Part shown: positions 62,453 through 64,000 of the stretch, in pieces
Numbering within the stretch: the stretch's first letter is position 1
Layout of the letters: the number at the start of each line of letters is the position of its first letter
Assembly (NCBI RefSeq): GCF_963576615.1
Contig: NC_088717.1
Coordinates: forward strand, 53,912,526-53,976,525
Reading direction: 5' to 3'
Origin: Watersipora subatra
Taxonomy: Eukaryota > Bryozoa > Gymnolaemata > Cheilostomatida > Watersiporidae
DNA: 64,000 bases
The notes under the pieces: model-generated
What the model was told of the DNA's origin: nothing
The model's database searches: none
What the model saw: only the letters and a program-made list of their open reading frames with translations
Translations under genes and position numbers: made by a program

Positions 62453-63332
62453 AAGGTTGACTTGCAACAAAATTCACATTACAGTTATTTGATATCAAAA
62501 GATTCACCATGTCTTACTCTGTTGTGTTGTAAGTGCCAAATATATGGAAATGTGATTACAAGCTCTTAACAGCGCAAAAACGAACAGTTAATCGCAGCCA
62601 CACGAGACAGCCATAGTTTGGATTCTCTTTTCAAAACGGCTCAAATGTGACGTAGTTGTAGTAGATGGTTCCTGTTTACACTTTGACGCAACCTTATTCG
62701 TCGAAATATTTTCACAAATATACTTCACACATTCAATAAAACCATGTTTATTGTTCTTAGGCGTCTATTCTATCGTCATTGTAATGCTGTCACTTTTAGC
62801 AGTGATATCTTACAACTTACCGTAAAAATTCATTTAATTTTTTAGCCTTAGCTTGAAGGAGTACATATCATTGTCTGATAATCATGACGAGCCTGTTGGT
62901 CAGTTGTTATAATCAAAAAGTGCTGCAAAAGTTATTTTCGAAGTTTTTGGTCACATGATCCGATTACGACTTGACGATTAGTTCAAGCCGAAACAAAACT
63001 GTAAAGTAGCGAGCATCTATATTTGATACGGGGTCTTCGGTAAAACCCGAAGTGTTTGTCATAAACTAGTGCTACGATAAATTTATGTTGAGTTTTTTTA
63101 TTGCCCTTTCAATTCACGTGAGAACATCACGTGACAAGACAATAACCAAACTGTCATGGCTACGTCAGAGAAATAAACGGACTCCAATCTACGGCGGCTT
63201 TTCGTTTTTGGGTTTTTAAAAGCTTGTAACCACATTTTCACATATTTGGCATCTAAAACACAACAAAGTAAGACATGGTGAATCTTCTGATCCCAAATAA
63301 CTGTAATGTAAATTTTGTTGCAAGGCAATCTT
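62453..63332. mobile_element. Element with TIRs of about 115 bp and TA duplication
   Basis: AAGGTTGACTTGCAACAAAA and, reversed, AAGATTGCCTTGCAACAAAA begin arms that stay similar for about 115 bp; TA flanks both ends. 880 bp, non-coding. A related, end-decayed copy is at about 38760-39440. Confidence 0.7.
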
Positions 63333-63334
63333 TA

Positions 63335-64000
63335 AGTTATGCTAGTGGTACTGGTCCTGATATGAAAACCTGGGACATGTGCACAGGACGCGTATCGAGC
63401 GATTATCAAAGCAATGAATATTTCCAACTCTATAAAGGAAAGAGGTATCAAGGCAAACATTTAGTTTACCTTAAACTTTTTTGCAAGCTGTATTAACACC
63501 AAGACAAAAAACCGGCATTCACATCAGGAGTTGTCTTTTTAGGAGTGGGTAAGCAACTCCTAAATATATGTCTAACTCGGATTTTTCTTCTATTAAATTT
63601 TGCAGTTTTTCTAAAAGGTTCCTGCTATGCATCTATTCTATTTATACCTTTGTCATAACCCTTTATATGCCTGTATCTATACATACATATGTATCTACAC
63701 ACAGTGACAATTTCCAAGAACTAACTGGCTTGAAAATGAAAGCAAAGGTGATCAGCAGAAGGAAATCTACTTCAGGGTATACTAATCAGTAAAATAAATA
63801 TTTTATCTTATTAATGACCCTAACGTAATATAATTAAGGTATGTTTGCACTGTATAAACTATTTGTTCAGTCGATTGAAACCGGACAATCACTTACTTTT
63901 GAAACTATGAAAGTACACACTCAAAGAATAATCGCACCAGCCAATAAGAGTTCCATGATTGCTTCTAATAGCCAATCAGTACGCTGTTCATTTATTATAA
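63335..64000. other. End of window, no gene seen
   Basis: AT-rich sequence, probably an intron of the paralogue; the exon equivalent to 35335-35500 is not present before 64000. Confidence 0.45.

Overview
The window is nuclear DNA of an invertebrate animal: AT-rich, gene-poor, with short coding exons bounded by GT-AG introns and dense in DNA-transposon copies, tRNA-derived SINE fragments and tandem repeats. No bacterial features (operons, ribosome binding sites, CRISPR) are present. The repeat style and the lineage-expanded gene family at 48.7-52.4 kb suggest a lophotrochozoan-like marine animal, but I cannot name the species.

Three genes can be assembled from exons whose splice sites and reading phases agree. 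(1) On the + strand, 10311-26749, a complete six-exon alanine aminotransferase (509 aa, PLP lysine at residue 327, possible mitochondrial presequence). (2) On the - strand, 57594-29328, a six-exon multi-pass membrane protein of 337 aa whose layout matches the TMEM26/TMEM236 type. (3) A tandem paralogue of gene 2 on the same strand, of which only the last two exons (62035-61885 and 60924-60668) lie inside the window. Genes 1 and 2 are convergent, 2.6 kb apart.

Layout. 0-2.7 kb: SINE copies and an inverted transposon fragment. 2.7-6.3 kb: dead LTR-retrotransposon gag/protease relic, split by a piggyBac-like and a hAT-like element, each with its target duplication intact. 6.3-10.1 kb: repeats and a second gag-like relic. 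10.1-27.1 kb: aminotransferase gene; its introns carry a mariner-like foldback, a 1.3 kb hAT element, a 2.5 kb satellite of a 29-bp unit, an 18-bp satellite, a TA-flanked MITE, and a deleted hAT element retaining a CGGBP1-like zinc finger. 29.3-57.6 kb: TMEM26-like gene; its introns hold minisatellites, more transposons and a nested stack in intron 1 (a degenerate uncharacterised gene copy, split by a pogo-like element that itself contains another element, and by a 178-bp hAT MITE). 60.6-64 kb: paralogue end, SINE fragments and a long-TIR element.

I see no new enzymatic system or gene cluster. The most unusual content is structural: higher-order organisation of the 29-bp satellite, nested insertions with exact target duplications, fragments of transposase-associated domains (a PIP-box-like tail, a zinc finger), recurrent short near-perfect hairpins, and a copy of the aminotransferase 3' flank inside the neighbouring gene.
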